Part shown: one piece after another, positions 6,538-13,116 of the stretch
Layout: the number at the start of each line of letters is the position of its first letter
Numbering within the stretch: position 1 is the first letter of the stretch
NCBI GenBank assembly: GCA_045653425.1
Contig: JAZOLU010000007.1
Coordinates: 1-13,116, forward strand
Source: RGIG3009 sp045653425
GTDB taxonomy: Bacteria > Bacillota > Clostridia > Oscillospirales > Acutalibacteraceae
DNA: 13,116 nt
Reading direction: 5' to 3'
Notes under the pieces: generated by a model
Database searches by the model: none
What the model saw: the letters and a program-made list of their open reading frames with translations, nothing else
Told to the model about the DNA's origin: nothing
Translations under genes and position numbers: made by a program

Positions 6538-9234
6538 TTATTGCAACTGTGCGAGGCTTTGCTCCAACAACGCCAATTTTTCTTGCAAGCGTTGCGCCTG
6601 TTCGCGGGCGGTTTGCACCACGTTGGCGGGGGCTTTGTCGGTAAATGCCGGATTCGCCAACCGCTGGTTAACACCGTCTAATTGCTTTCGCACGCCCTCT
6701 TTTTCCTTTTGCAGACGTGCCCGCTCCGCCGCTTTGTCCACCAAATCGTCCAGCGGGATTTTAATGGTAGCATCGGCGGTAACAATACTCACCGCGCCGG
6801 GGATATCAAACGTTTCGCCCACCTGCACTTCCGAAGCGGAGGCCAGCCGCTCCATAAACGGCAACCCTTTTTGGAACGTGGAAGCAAAGGCAGTTTCCAC
6901 AAACACCTGTGCTTTGCGGGAGGGCGGGACGTTCATCTCACTGCGGCGGTTACGGATAGCACCAATGGCTTCCATAATGCGTTCCATCTCGCGTTCCTCT
7001 TCGGGGAAGGAGAGCGCGGCATCGTACACCGGCCAGGCGGTGGTCATTAGTGCCTCGCCGTTGTGCGGCAACGACTGCCAAATCTCTTCCGTAACGTACG
7101 GCATAAACGGATGCAACAACTGCAACATACCGCTCATCACATACACCAGCACCTGCCGCGCGGCACCCGCATTTGCACCTTGCAGACGCGTTTTGCACAG
7201 TTCAATGTACCAGTCGCAGAAATTGTCCCAAATAAAGTCGTACAATTTTTGCACGGCAATGCCCAGTTCAAATTTGTCCAAATTTTCCGTAACGGCTTGC
7301 ACCAGCGTGTTAAAGCGGGAAACAATCCACTTATCTTCCAACGTTAGCGTAGCCGGCAAGGTCAGCGGCACATCGTGACCGTCAATGTTCATCAAAATAA
7401 ACCGCGCGGCGTTCCACAACTTGTTGGCAAAGTTGCGGGATGCCTCCACCTTGTCCGTCATAAACCGCATATCGTTGCCGGGGCTGTTGCCGGTTGCCAG
7501 CATAAAGCGCAAGGCGTCAGCACCGTATTGGTCAATAATTTCCAGCGGGTCAATACCATTGCCCAACGATTTGGACATTTTGCGTCCCTGCGAGTCACGC
7601 ACCAAACCGTGAATGAGCACCGTTTGGAACGGCGCTTTGTCGGTGTAGGCCAAGCCGGAGAAAATCATACGGCTTACCCAGAAACCAATAATATCGTACC
7701 CCGTCACCAAGGTGTTGGTTGGGTAGAAATACTTTAAATCCTCGCTTTCGGTATCCGGCCAGCCCATGGTGCTAAACGGCCACAGTGCCGAAGAAAACCA
7801 CGTGTCCAGCGTGTCGGGGTCGCGCACCAACGCGTGGCTGCCGCAGTGCGGGCACACCGTCGGGTCGTCTTTGGTAACCACGGTGGCGCCGCAATCGTCG
7901 CAGTACCACGCGGGAATTTGGTGACCCCACCACAGTTGACGGGAAATGCACCAGTCACGCGTGCCGCGCATCCAGTTCATATAGTTTTTGGTAAAGCGTT
8001 CCGGCACAAAGCGAATTTCGCCTTTTTCCACCGCTTCAATCGCCGGGCCGGCCAACGGCTCCATTTTTACAAACCATTGCTTTGATACCATCGGTTCAAT
8101 GGTGGAATGGCAACGGTAGCAAGTGCCCACATCGTGGCGGTGCTCCTCGGTTTCTTTTAAGAACCCGCCGGCTTCCAAGTCTGCCAAAATCGCACGGCGC
8201 GCCTCGTCGGTGGTCATACCCGCGTACTTTCCGCAGTCAAACACTTCCGGTTCGTCCGCGGCGACCTTGCCGGCGGCGCGCAGTTCGTCCGCCTGTGCCT
8301 TGTCCGCCGCACCGGTCATCAACCCGTCGTAGGTGAACACGCGAATAAGCGGCAAGTTGTGCCGACGTCCCACTTCAAAGTCGTTGGGGTCGTGCGCGGG
8401 GGTGATTTTCACCACACCGGTGCCCTTGGTCATATCGGCGTGTTCGTCGCACACAATCGGTATTTCGCGCCCGACCAACGGCAAAATGACGTGGCAACCG
8501 TGCAGGTGCGCGTAGCGCGGGTCGTCCGCGTTGATGGCTACGGCGGTGTCGCCCAACATTGTTTCCGGACGGGTGGTAGCCAGTTCCAACTGCTCACCGG
8601 TTTCTTTTACCGTGTACAGTAAATGCCAAAAATGACCGTTGCGTTCCTCGTACTCCACCTCCGCATCGGAAATGGAAGTCTGGCAGTGAGGACACCAGTT
8701 AACCATACGGTTGCCGCGGTAAATTAACCCCTGCTCAAACAGGCGCACAAACACCTCGCGCACGGCTTTGGAGCAGCCTTCATCCATCGTAAAACGCTCG
8801 CGTTCCCAGTCGCAACTGGAACCGAGTTTTTTAAGCTGGCTGACAATGCGGCTGCCGTATTGGTTTTTCCACGCCCAAGCACGCTCCAAAAAACCGTTGC
8901 GTCCCAGCATATCTTTGGTAAGCCCTTCCGCACGCATGGCTTCCACCACCTTTGCCTCGGTGGCAATGGAGGCGTGGTCGGTGCCGGGCAACCACAACGT
9001 GGCATAGCCCTGCATCCGCTTAAAGCGAATAAGAATATCCTGCAACGTATTATCCAACGCGTGACCCATGTGCAACTGGCCCGTGATATTCGGTGGGGGA
9101 ATGACAATGGTATACGGTGTTTTATCGGGGTCGGGTTCGGCGTGGAACCAACCGCCGTCCAGCCAAAATTGGTAGATACGGTCTTCCACTTCCCGCGGTT
9201 CATAAGTTTTTGCCAATTCTTTTTTGTTCAACAT
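6538..9234 (-). CDS. valS: Valyl-tRNA synthetase
   Basis: An 898-aa class I aminoacyl-tRNA synthetase charging tRNA-Val. The nucleotide-binding HIGH motif is HMGH at residues 55-58 (PPPNITGQLHMGHAL) and the KMSKS loop is at 552-556. Between them lies the editing domain, with TTRPETMLGDTAVAI. Cysteine pairs WCPHC, CYRC, CDDC and CPHC probably bind zinc, as in many Firmicutes ValS. The anticodon-binding helical domain follows. The C-terminal about 70 residues (RARLQKEKEGVRKQLDGVNQ and onward) form the family's tRNA-binding coiled coil. The start at 9234 has GGAGGG (9241-9246) 6 bp upstream; a longer open frame to 9348 reads through the promoter and is rejected. No T-box leader is visible upstream, although such leaders are common for this gene in Firmicutes. 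Confidence 0.97.
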   Translation of the reverse strand: MLNKKELAKTYEPREVEDRIYQFWLDGGWFHAEPDPDKTPYTIVIPPPNITGQLHMGHALDNTLQDILIRFKRMQGYATLWLPGTDHASIATEAKVVEAMRAEGLTKDMLGRNGFLERAWAWKNQYGSRIVSQLKKLGSSCDWERERFTMDEGCSKAVREVFVRLFEQGLIYRGNRMVNWCPHCQTSISDAEVEYEERNGHFWHLLYTVKETGEQLELATTRPETMLGDTAVAINADDPRYAHLHGCHVILPLVGREIPIVCDEHADMTKGTGVVKITPAHDPNDFEVGRRHNLPLIRVFTYDGLMTGAADKAQADELRAAGKVAADEPEVFDCGKYAGMTTDEARRAILADLEAGGFLKETEEHRHDVGTCYRCHSTIEPMVSKQWFVKMEPLAGPAIEAVEKGEIRFVPERFTKNYMNWMRGTRDWCISRQLWWGHQIPAWYCDDCGATVVTKDDPTVCPHCGSHALVRDPDTLDTWFSSALWPFSTMGWPDTESEDLKYFYPTNTLVTGYDIIGFWVSRMIFSGLAYTDKAPFQTVLIHGLVRDSQGRKMSKSLGNGIDPLEIIDQYGADALRFMLATGNSPGNDMRFMTDKVEASRNFANKLWNAARFILMNIDGHDVPLTLPATLTLEDKWIVSRFNTLVQAVTENLDKFELGIAVQKLYDFIWDNFCDWYIELCKTRLQGANAGAARQVLVYVMSGMLQLLHPFMPYVTEEIWQSLPHNGEALMTTAWPVYDAALSFPEEEREMERIMEAIGAIRNRRSEMNVPPSRKAQVFVETAFASTFQKGLPFMERLASASEVQVGETFDIPGAVSIVTADATIKIPLDDLVDKAAERARLQKEKEGVRKQLDGVNQRLANPAFTDKAPANVVQTAREQAQRLQEKLALLEQSLAQLQ

Positions 9235-9269
9235 ACGGTACCCTCCGGCATTTAGACAATATAGAGTAT

Positions 9270-9298
9270 AGTATATCACCATTTTTGCAAATGCACAA
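9270..9298 (-). promoter_or_regulatory. Probable vegetative promoter of the valS operon
   Basis: On the minus strand, TTGTGC (9293-9298) and TATACT (9270-9275) are separated by 17 bp, a reasonable sigma-A promoter. It gives a leader of only about 30 nt before valS, too short for a T-box. Confidence 0.5.
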
Positions 9299-9414
9299 GT
9301 ACCCAAAACCACAAAAATGCGTATCAAGGTGGGCAAGTGTTTCCCCATAAACCAAAAATGAACATACTATAACCGAGCCGCTGCAAAAAAATGTGCAGGA
9401 ATTTGTTTTTTTTA

Positions 9415-9443
9415 TTGCAAAATTGTCAATGCTGTATTACAAT
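9415..9443 (+). promoter_or_regulatory. Probable vegetative promoter of the cofE-like/guaA operon
   Basis: TTGCAA (9415-9420), a 17-bp spacer and TACAAT (9438-9443), preceded by an upstream T tract (9405-9413) that could act as an UP-like element. A second TTGTCA at 9423-9428 gives an alternative with a weaker -10. The remaining divergent valS/cofE-like region shows no other clear signal. Confidence 0.5.
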
Positions 9444-9491
9444 AATACTGTTATGTAACTCGCAATTTCTGTTTAGGAAAGGGTCTTGAAT

Positions 9492-10691
9492 ATGCAACAA
9501 AAAGAACGCAGAGTAGGCACGGTTTCCCGCGGTATTCGTTGCCCCATCATTCGTGAGGGCGATGATTTGGCGGTCATTGTCTCCAACAGTGTGTTGGAGG
9601 CGGCTGAAATGGAGGGGTTTGAACTCCGCGACCGCGATGTGATTGCCATGACGGAATCCATTGTCGCCCGTGCACAGGGTAACTATGCCACGGTGGATGA
9701 CATTGCGGCGGATGTAAAAGCCAAGTTGGGTGGGGACACCATTGGTGTCATTTTCCCCATTTTATCGCGCAATCGTTTTGCCATTTGCTTGCGCGGCATT
9801 GCCAAGGCGGCCAAGAAAATTGTGTTAATGCTGGGCTATCCCTCGGACGAAGTGGGCAACACGTTGGTACCGTTGGATAAAATTGAAGATGCGGGTGTGA
9901 ATCCGTATTCCGATGTATTGTCCTTGGAACGGTATCGGGAATTGTTCGGCGAAAACAAGCACGAATTTACCGGCGTGGATTACGTGGAATATTACGGCAA
10001 CCTCATTCGCGAGTGCGGGGCAGAGGTAGAGATTATTTTTGCCAACCACGCCAAGACCATTTTGGACTACGCCGATTGTGTATTGACTTGTGACATTCAC
10101 ACCCGCGCACGCACCAAACGCATTTTGAGGGAAGCGGGTGCCAAGGCGGTGTTGGGGTTGGACGATGTTCTCAACGCACCGGTCACGGGCGGCTACAATG
10201 AGCGGTACGGTTTGTTGGGTTCCAACAAGTCTACGGAGGACAAGGTCAAATTGTTCCCGCGTGAATGTAAGCAACTGGTGTTGGATGTTCAACAGCGCAT
10301 AGCCGATGCCACCGGCAAACACGTGGAAGTTATGGTATACGGCGATGGTGCGTTTAAAGACCCGCAGGGCAAAATTTGGGAACTGGCAGACCCGGTGGTG
10401 TCTCCCGCGTTTACCGAGGGTCTTATTGGTACCCCCAATGAACTGAAACTGAAATATCTTGCCGACAACGATTTCAAAGACTTGTCGGGCGATGCCTTAA
10501 AAGAAGCCATTTCCAACAGCATCAAAGCCAAAGACGGCAGCAGTCTGGTTGGTAATATGGCAGCACAGGGCACCACGCCCCGTCAGTTAACGGACCTTAT
10601 CGGCTCGTTGTGCGATTTAACTTCCGGTTCGGGCGATAAAGGCACGCCGGTTGTGCTGGTACAAGGCTATTTTGATAACTATACCAACTAA
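9492..10691 (+). CDS. CofE-like protein (coenzyme F420-0:L-glutamate ligase family), role uncertain
   Basis: A 399-aa protein that I assign to the CofE/F420:gamma-glutamyl ligase family (PF01996) from its N-terminal pattern (PIIREGDDLAVIVSNSV, then DRDVIAMTESIVARAQGN) and from the GYNERYGLLGSN and MVYGDGAFKDP segments. Characterised CofE adds glutamate to F420-0 with GTP in the cytoplasm and is about 250 aa; this longer form resembles versions common in clostridia, which generally lack F420. The true substrate is therefore open. An ATG at 9492 is chosen because AAAGGG (9478-9483) lies 8 bp upstream; an in-frame TTG at 9486 is too close. The stop is 17 nt before guaA, so the two probably form an operon. 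No signal peptide or membrane segment is seen. Confidence 0.75.
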   Translation: MQQKERRVGTVSRGIRCPIIREGDDLAVIVSNSVLEAAEMEGFELRDRDVIAMTESIVARAQGNYATVDDIAADVKAKLGGDTIGVIFPILSRNRFAICLRGIAKAAKKIVLMLGYPSDEVGNTLVPLDKIEDAGVNPYSDVLSLERYRELFGENKHEFTGVDYVEYYGNLIRECGAEVEIIFANHAKTILDYADCVLTCDIHTRARTKRILREAGAKAVLGLDDVLNAPVTGGYNERYGLLGSNKSTEDKVKLFPRECKQLVLDVQQRIADATGKHVEVMVYGDGAFKDPQGKIWELADPVVSPAFTEGLIGTPNELKLKYLADNDFKDLSGDALKEAISNSIKAKDGSSLVGNMAAQGTTPRQLTDLIGSLCDLTSGSGDKGTPVVLVQGYFDNYTN

Positions 10692-10708
10692 AAACGGAGA
10701 GGAATTGT

Positions 10709-11689
10709 ATGGACTGCAATGTAAGACCCGAAACAATGGAACGCATCACTACCAAAGCACTTGCCAACGCGTTTATTGACGAGCAAGTGGAGCAAATCCG
10801 CGCACAGGTGGGCGACAAAAAGGTACTGCTGGCACTGTCCGGCGGTGTGGATTCGTCTGTTGTGGCGGCTTTGTTAATCAAAGCCATCGGCAAGCAACTG
10901 GTGTGCGTGCACGTTAACCACGGCTTAATGCGCAAGGGCGAAAGCGAGCAAGTGATTGAGGTGTTCGGCAAAGCGCTGGATGCGAATTTGATTTATGTGG
11001 ACGCGACCGACCGCTTTCTTGGTTTACTGGCGGGTGTCAGCGAACCGGAAAAGAAACGCAAAATTATTGGCGGCGAATTCATTAAGGTGTTTGACGAAGA
11101 GGCCTCCAAACTGCAAGGCATTGCGTTTTTGGCGCAAGGGACGATTTATCCCGACATTTTGGAGAGCGACGGCGTGAAAGCGCACCACAACGTGGGCGGT
11201 TTGCCGGAGGATATGCAGTTTGAACTGGTAGAGCCGGTAAAACTGTTGTACAAAGACGAAGTCCGCGTGGTCGGCGAGGCACTGGGCTTGCCGCACGGTA
11301 TGGTGTACCGTCAGCCGTTCCCCGGCCCCGGCTTGGGTGTGCGTTGCCTGGGTGCCATCACGCGCGACCGCTTGCACGCCCTGCGTGAGGCGGATGCCAT
11401 TCTGCGGGAAGAGTTTGACAACAGCGGCTTGGCGGAAAAGGTGTGGCAGTATTTCATTGCCGTTCCGGATATGAAGAGTGTGGGCGTGAAAGACGGCAAA
11501 CGCTATGAAGGTTGGAGCGCCATTATTCGCGCCGTCAACACCGTGGATGCTATGTCCGCTACCATTGAGGAAATTCCGTACGCACTGTTGCACCGCATCA
11601 CCGCGCGCATCACCAGCGAGGTGGACGGCATTAACCGCGTGTTAATGGATTTGACCCCAAAACCGATTGGAACCATCGAGTGGGAATAA
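10709..11689 (+). CDS. guaA: GMP synthase, ATP-pyrophosphatase/dimerisation part only (no glutaminase domain)
   Basis: This enzyme adenylates XMP and aminates it to GMP in purine synthesis. The 326 residues contain the ATP-pyrophosphatase P-loop LALSGGVDSS (residues 41-50), FLAQGTIYPDILES, HHNVGGLPEDM, and the C-terminal dimerisation domain (about 201-326), starting RQPFPGPGLGV and ending in the canonical IEWE. Usual bacterial GuaA is about 510-525 aa with an N-terminal glutamine amidotransferase domain of about 190 aa, which is absent here. The start at 10709 has GGAGAGG (10696-10702) 6 bp upstream, and the upstream DNA encodes another intact gene, so the short form is not a start-choice error. 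It resembles the split archaeal GuaAb arrangement; a separate amidotransferase subunit is expected elsewhere, or the enzyme uses ammonia (inference). The ATP-domain loop after LES is also shorter than in E. coli GuaA. Confidence 0.9.
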   Translation: MDCNVRPETMERITTKALANAFIDEQVEQIRAQVGDKKVLLALSGGVDSSVVAALLIKAIGKQLVCVHVNHGLMRKGESEQVIEVFGKALDANLIYVDATDRFLGLLAGVSEPEKKRKIIGGEFIKVFDEEASKLQGIAFLAQGTIYPDILESDGVKAHHNVGGLPEDMQFELVEPVKLLYKDEVRVVGEALGLPHGMVYRQPFPGPGLGVRCLGAITRDRLHALREADAILREEFDNSGLAEKVWQYFIAVPDMKSVGVKDGKRYEGWSAIIRAVNTVDAMSATIEEIPYALLHRITARITSEVDGINRVLMDLTPKPIGTIEWE

Positions 11690-11704
11690 TACCAAAAACG
11701 CTGG

Positions 11705-11724
11705 AAACCCGCATAAACACTGGG
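11705..11724 (+). repeat. 20-bp motif shared with the spoVT upstream region
   Basis: AAACCCGCATAAAYACTGGG occurs here (Y=C), 16 bp after the guaA stop, and at 5033-5052 (Y=T), where it forms the inverted repeat before spoVT. The copies differ at one base and both are followed by a T-rich segment. The origin is unknown. Confidence 0.6.
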
Positions 11725-11787
11725 CTTTTGAGGTTTGAAAAAGCCTCGTGACAACGTTTTGACAACAATTTCAGATTATTTATAAAT

Positions 11788-11837
11788 AAAGAGCTAACAG
11801 ATTTTTGTTACAAAGTCTGTTAGCTCTTTTTGTTTTT
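11788..11837. terminator. Probable bidirectional terminator between guaA and the GIY-YIG gene
   Basis: A perfect 14-bp stem (11788-11801 with 11816-11829) with a 14-nt loop, followed by a T-rich tail (11827-11837). It ends the guaA transcript and, being symmetrical and A-flanked, may also end the convergent leftward gene pair. Confidence 0.85.
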
Positions 11838-11843
11838 ATCAAA

Positions 11844-12626
11844 TTAAACAATTAGTTTTTTATTTAGGTAACCTTCCTCACAGATCCGTTTGTACCAGCC
11901 ATATCGATCAAATTTGTTTTGGAACTGTAGTGCATCCATAAAATCTATTCCCATAATCAACACGAGCATTCGTACAGCGTGTAAAAAACTTTCAAAGCCT
12001 TCATATGTGGGATTATCAGATAGTTCTCTGATTGTTGATCTTGAAACAATAGGATTTACATCGTACATTTGCGGATTGCTAAAACTTTTCACGATATTAA
12101 TGTTATTTTCCATTACACGATTTTGCCCGGCAATCGAGCCGCCAACCTTATTCCAAGGAGGAAAGTGACCGTTAGCTCTTCTGTATGCTTCGATCAAAAT
12201 ACCTTCTACTCGTTTTATATCATTTATACCTTGCTCATTCATATAGTTTTGGATCGGTGAATTATGTTCCTTAGCCAACTTTTCATACAAATCTTTGTTT
12301 CTGTGTACGAGAGGCTGTGATAAGGGAGACTGCACAAAAATTGTATATCCAAGTTTTTCGTGGGTTTCAAAGTATTCCTGTATCTGTTGAAATTTGCAAC
12401 CTTCTTCTTGCATTGTGAGCAAGCCGTTGTGTTGACGGAAGCGTTCGTATAAATCACTTGCTAACCCAATGTATAAAACCTCGTGGGTGTTGTAATCCCA
12501 AAAAGAATAGATCCCTGCCGATGCCCATCCATAGTGATCTTTAGGACAGCATAAATCGTCTATTGCAGCAGCTAATTCTTCTGTTTCAGCTTTTGTGTAG
12601 GCATCGAGTATTACTGTACCAAACAT
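11844..12626 (-). CDS. GIY-YIG nuclease-domain protein, specific role unknown
   Basis: A 260-aa protein. Its N-terminal half carries a GIY-YIG endonuclease fold: GIY at residues 38-40, YIG at 52-54, the conserved arginine in LYERFRQH (R62), the metal-binding glutamate in RVEGILIEAY (E141), and a PPWN asparagine (N159). All key positions appear intact. The C-terminal about 90 residues match nothing I recognise. The GIY-to-E spacing is longer than in minimal UvrC-type domains, implying insertions. It follows an XRE regulator gene by 19 nt and probably shares its transcript. The start at 12626 has AGGAAGGA (12637-12644) 10 bp upstream. Base composition is visibly AT-richer than guaA and valS, consistent with acquired DNA. 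It could belong to a defence, restriction or mobile-element function; the sequence does not decide. Confidence 0.8.
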   Translation of the reverse strand: MFGTVILDAYTKAETEELAAAIDDLCCPKDHYGWASAGIYSFWDYNTHEVLYIGLASDLYERFRQHNGLLTMQEEGCKFQQIQEYFETHEKLGYTIFVQSPLSQPLVHRNKDLYEKLAKEHNSPIQNYMNEQGINDIKRVEGILIEAYRRANGHFPPWNKVGGSIAGQNRVMENNINIVKSFSNPQMYDVNPIVSRSTIRELSDNPTYEGFESFLHAVRMLVLIMGIDFMDALQFQNKFDRYGWYKRICEEGYLNKKLIV

Positions 12627-12645
12627 TTATATGTTTTCCTTCCTA

Positions 12646-13116
12646 TTACTTATGCTCTTCACGTAGGGCATCAAGAGAATCTCTTGTGCGCTGTACCTCT
12701 ACTTCGGGATATGTATAACGCCAACGGTCATATTCCTCTTTGCTGATTTCGCCGTTACGATACTTCTCCGCTTCTTCCTGCCAAGAGGTAAAACGCTCAA
12801 GCAGAGAAATGTAAGATGTTCCTCTGTTTTTATCAAGACGGATACAAATCTCATCATCGAGCTTGTCAATCTTCAAGCCGTAAATGTCTTCTAATGCGAA
12901 GAGGGTATGCATAAAACCAAGATCTGTATCAATATCAGGAACATTCAATGCCAAAGTAGAAACGCCCAAAGCATCCGCAAGTGCTTCGGTTAAATCTGAT
13001 TTGGGTGTTCTTGTACCGGACTCATATTGAGCCAAGCGGATGTCGGCAGTTTTCTCCGGAAAACCGACTTTTACACCAAGAAACTTTTGTGTCATACCTT
13101 TTAGGTTACGAAAAAA
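12646..13116 (-). CDS. XRE-family helix-turn-helix regulator, partial at its 5' end
   Basis: The frame remains open through the right edge of the window (reading FFRNLKGMTQKFLG inward), so the true start lies beyond 13116 and 156 residues are visible. The Met codon at 13095 falls inside the helix-turn-helix and is not the start. The HTH spans GMTQKFLGVKVG to RLAQYESGTRTPK, typical of Cro/CI-type DNA binding. The remainder (ALGVSTLALNVPDIDTD, then a Glu/Arg-rich helical tail with TSWQEEAEKYRNGEISKEEY) resembles stand-alone XRE proteins of clostridia. It probably represses its own operon with the downstream GIY-YIG gene (inference from position, 19-nt gap). Confidence 0.8.
   Translation of the reverse strand, partial: FFRNLKGMTQKFLGVKVGFPEKTADIRLAQYESGTRTPKSDLTEALADALGVSTLALNVPDIDTDLGFMHTLFALEDIYGLKIDKLDDEICIRLDKNRGTSYISLLERFTSWQEEAEKYRNGEISKEEYDRWRYTYPEVEVQRTRDSLDALREEHK

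Noticed and set aside
6528..6674. N-terminal extension of the thioesterase to 6674
   Set aside because: The extra 49 codons overlap the valS coiled-coil coding region in another frame and have no family-like residues; the start at 6527 has AAGGAG.
9235..9348. N-terminal extension of valS to an ATG at 9348
   Set aside because: It would run through the predicted promoter and lacks a ribosome-binding site; the start at 9234 has GGAGGG at proper spacing and a typical ValS N-terminus.
9235..9480. T-box riboswitch upstream of valS
   Set aside because: No sequence resembling the conserved T-box antiterminator bulge was found on the minus strand, and the likely promoter leaves only about 30 nt of leader.
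5033..11724. The two 20-bp motif copies as ends of one mobile element
   Set aside because: The interval contains spoVT, valS and guaA, which are core genes; a dispersed repeat is more likely than element boundaries.
13093..13095. Met at 13095 as the start of the XRE regulator
   Set aside because: The frame continues open to the window edge with residues typical of the first HTH helix, and this Met lies within the DNA-binding domain.

Overview
The window looks like a chromosomal segment of a spore-forming gut-type clostridium, plausibly Oscillospiraceae/Ruminococcaceae. The evidence is a stage V sporulation regulator (SpoVT), a Firmicutes-style Agr/GHKL sensor kinase, a clostridial valyl-tRNA synthetase, and a large Gram-positive surface protein of the beta-helix/coiled-coil/collagen type. 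The lineage is inferred from protein character only.

Left part (1-4857). The 3' end of a GHKL-family (AgrC-like) sensor histidine kinase closes with a strong intrinsic terminator. A short control region follows. It holds two identical 17-bp direct repeats exactly 21 bp apart, which is the geometry of LytTR (AgrA-type) operators, placed just upstream of an extended -10 promoter with no recognisable -35. This promoter should drive a two-gene operon: a 68-aa cysteine-rich protein and, 2 nt downstream, a surface protein of about 1325 aa. The surface protein has a signal peptide, beta-helix repeats, an InlB-like repeat, a long Ala-rich coiled coil with 71-aa repeats, collagen-like Gly-X-Y stretches with two NWWIG motifs, and a C-terminal membrane anchor. 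A strong terminator follows.

Middle part (4858-9480). spoVT has a good match to a sigma-G promoter. It converges on a leftward operon of valS followed by an acyl-ACP thioesterase, whose ribosome-binding site overlaps the valS stop codon. A very long hairpin between the convergent genes probably terminates both transcripts.

Right part (9481-11830). Divergent from valS is a likely operon of a CofE-like (F420:gamma-glutamyl ligase family) protein and a GMP synthase that contains only the ATP-pyrophosphatase and dimerisation domains. No glutamine amidotransferase domain is encoded next to it. A bidirectional terminator ends this part.

Far right (11844-13116). A visibly AT-richer leftward pair follows: an XRE-type helix-turn-helix regulator (its 5' end lies outside the window) and a GIY-YIG-nuclease-domain protein. 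They sit immediately beyond the 3' end of guaA, a place where mobile elements often integrate, and may be accessory DNA.

No tRNA, rRNA, CRISPR array, intact insertion sequence or known riboswitch was recognised. The most interesting points are the LytTR-like operator controlling the surface-protein operon, the small Cys-rich partner protein, the amidotransferase-less GuaA beside an orphan CofE homologue, and the XRE/GIY-YIG pair.
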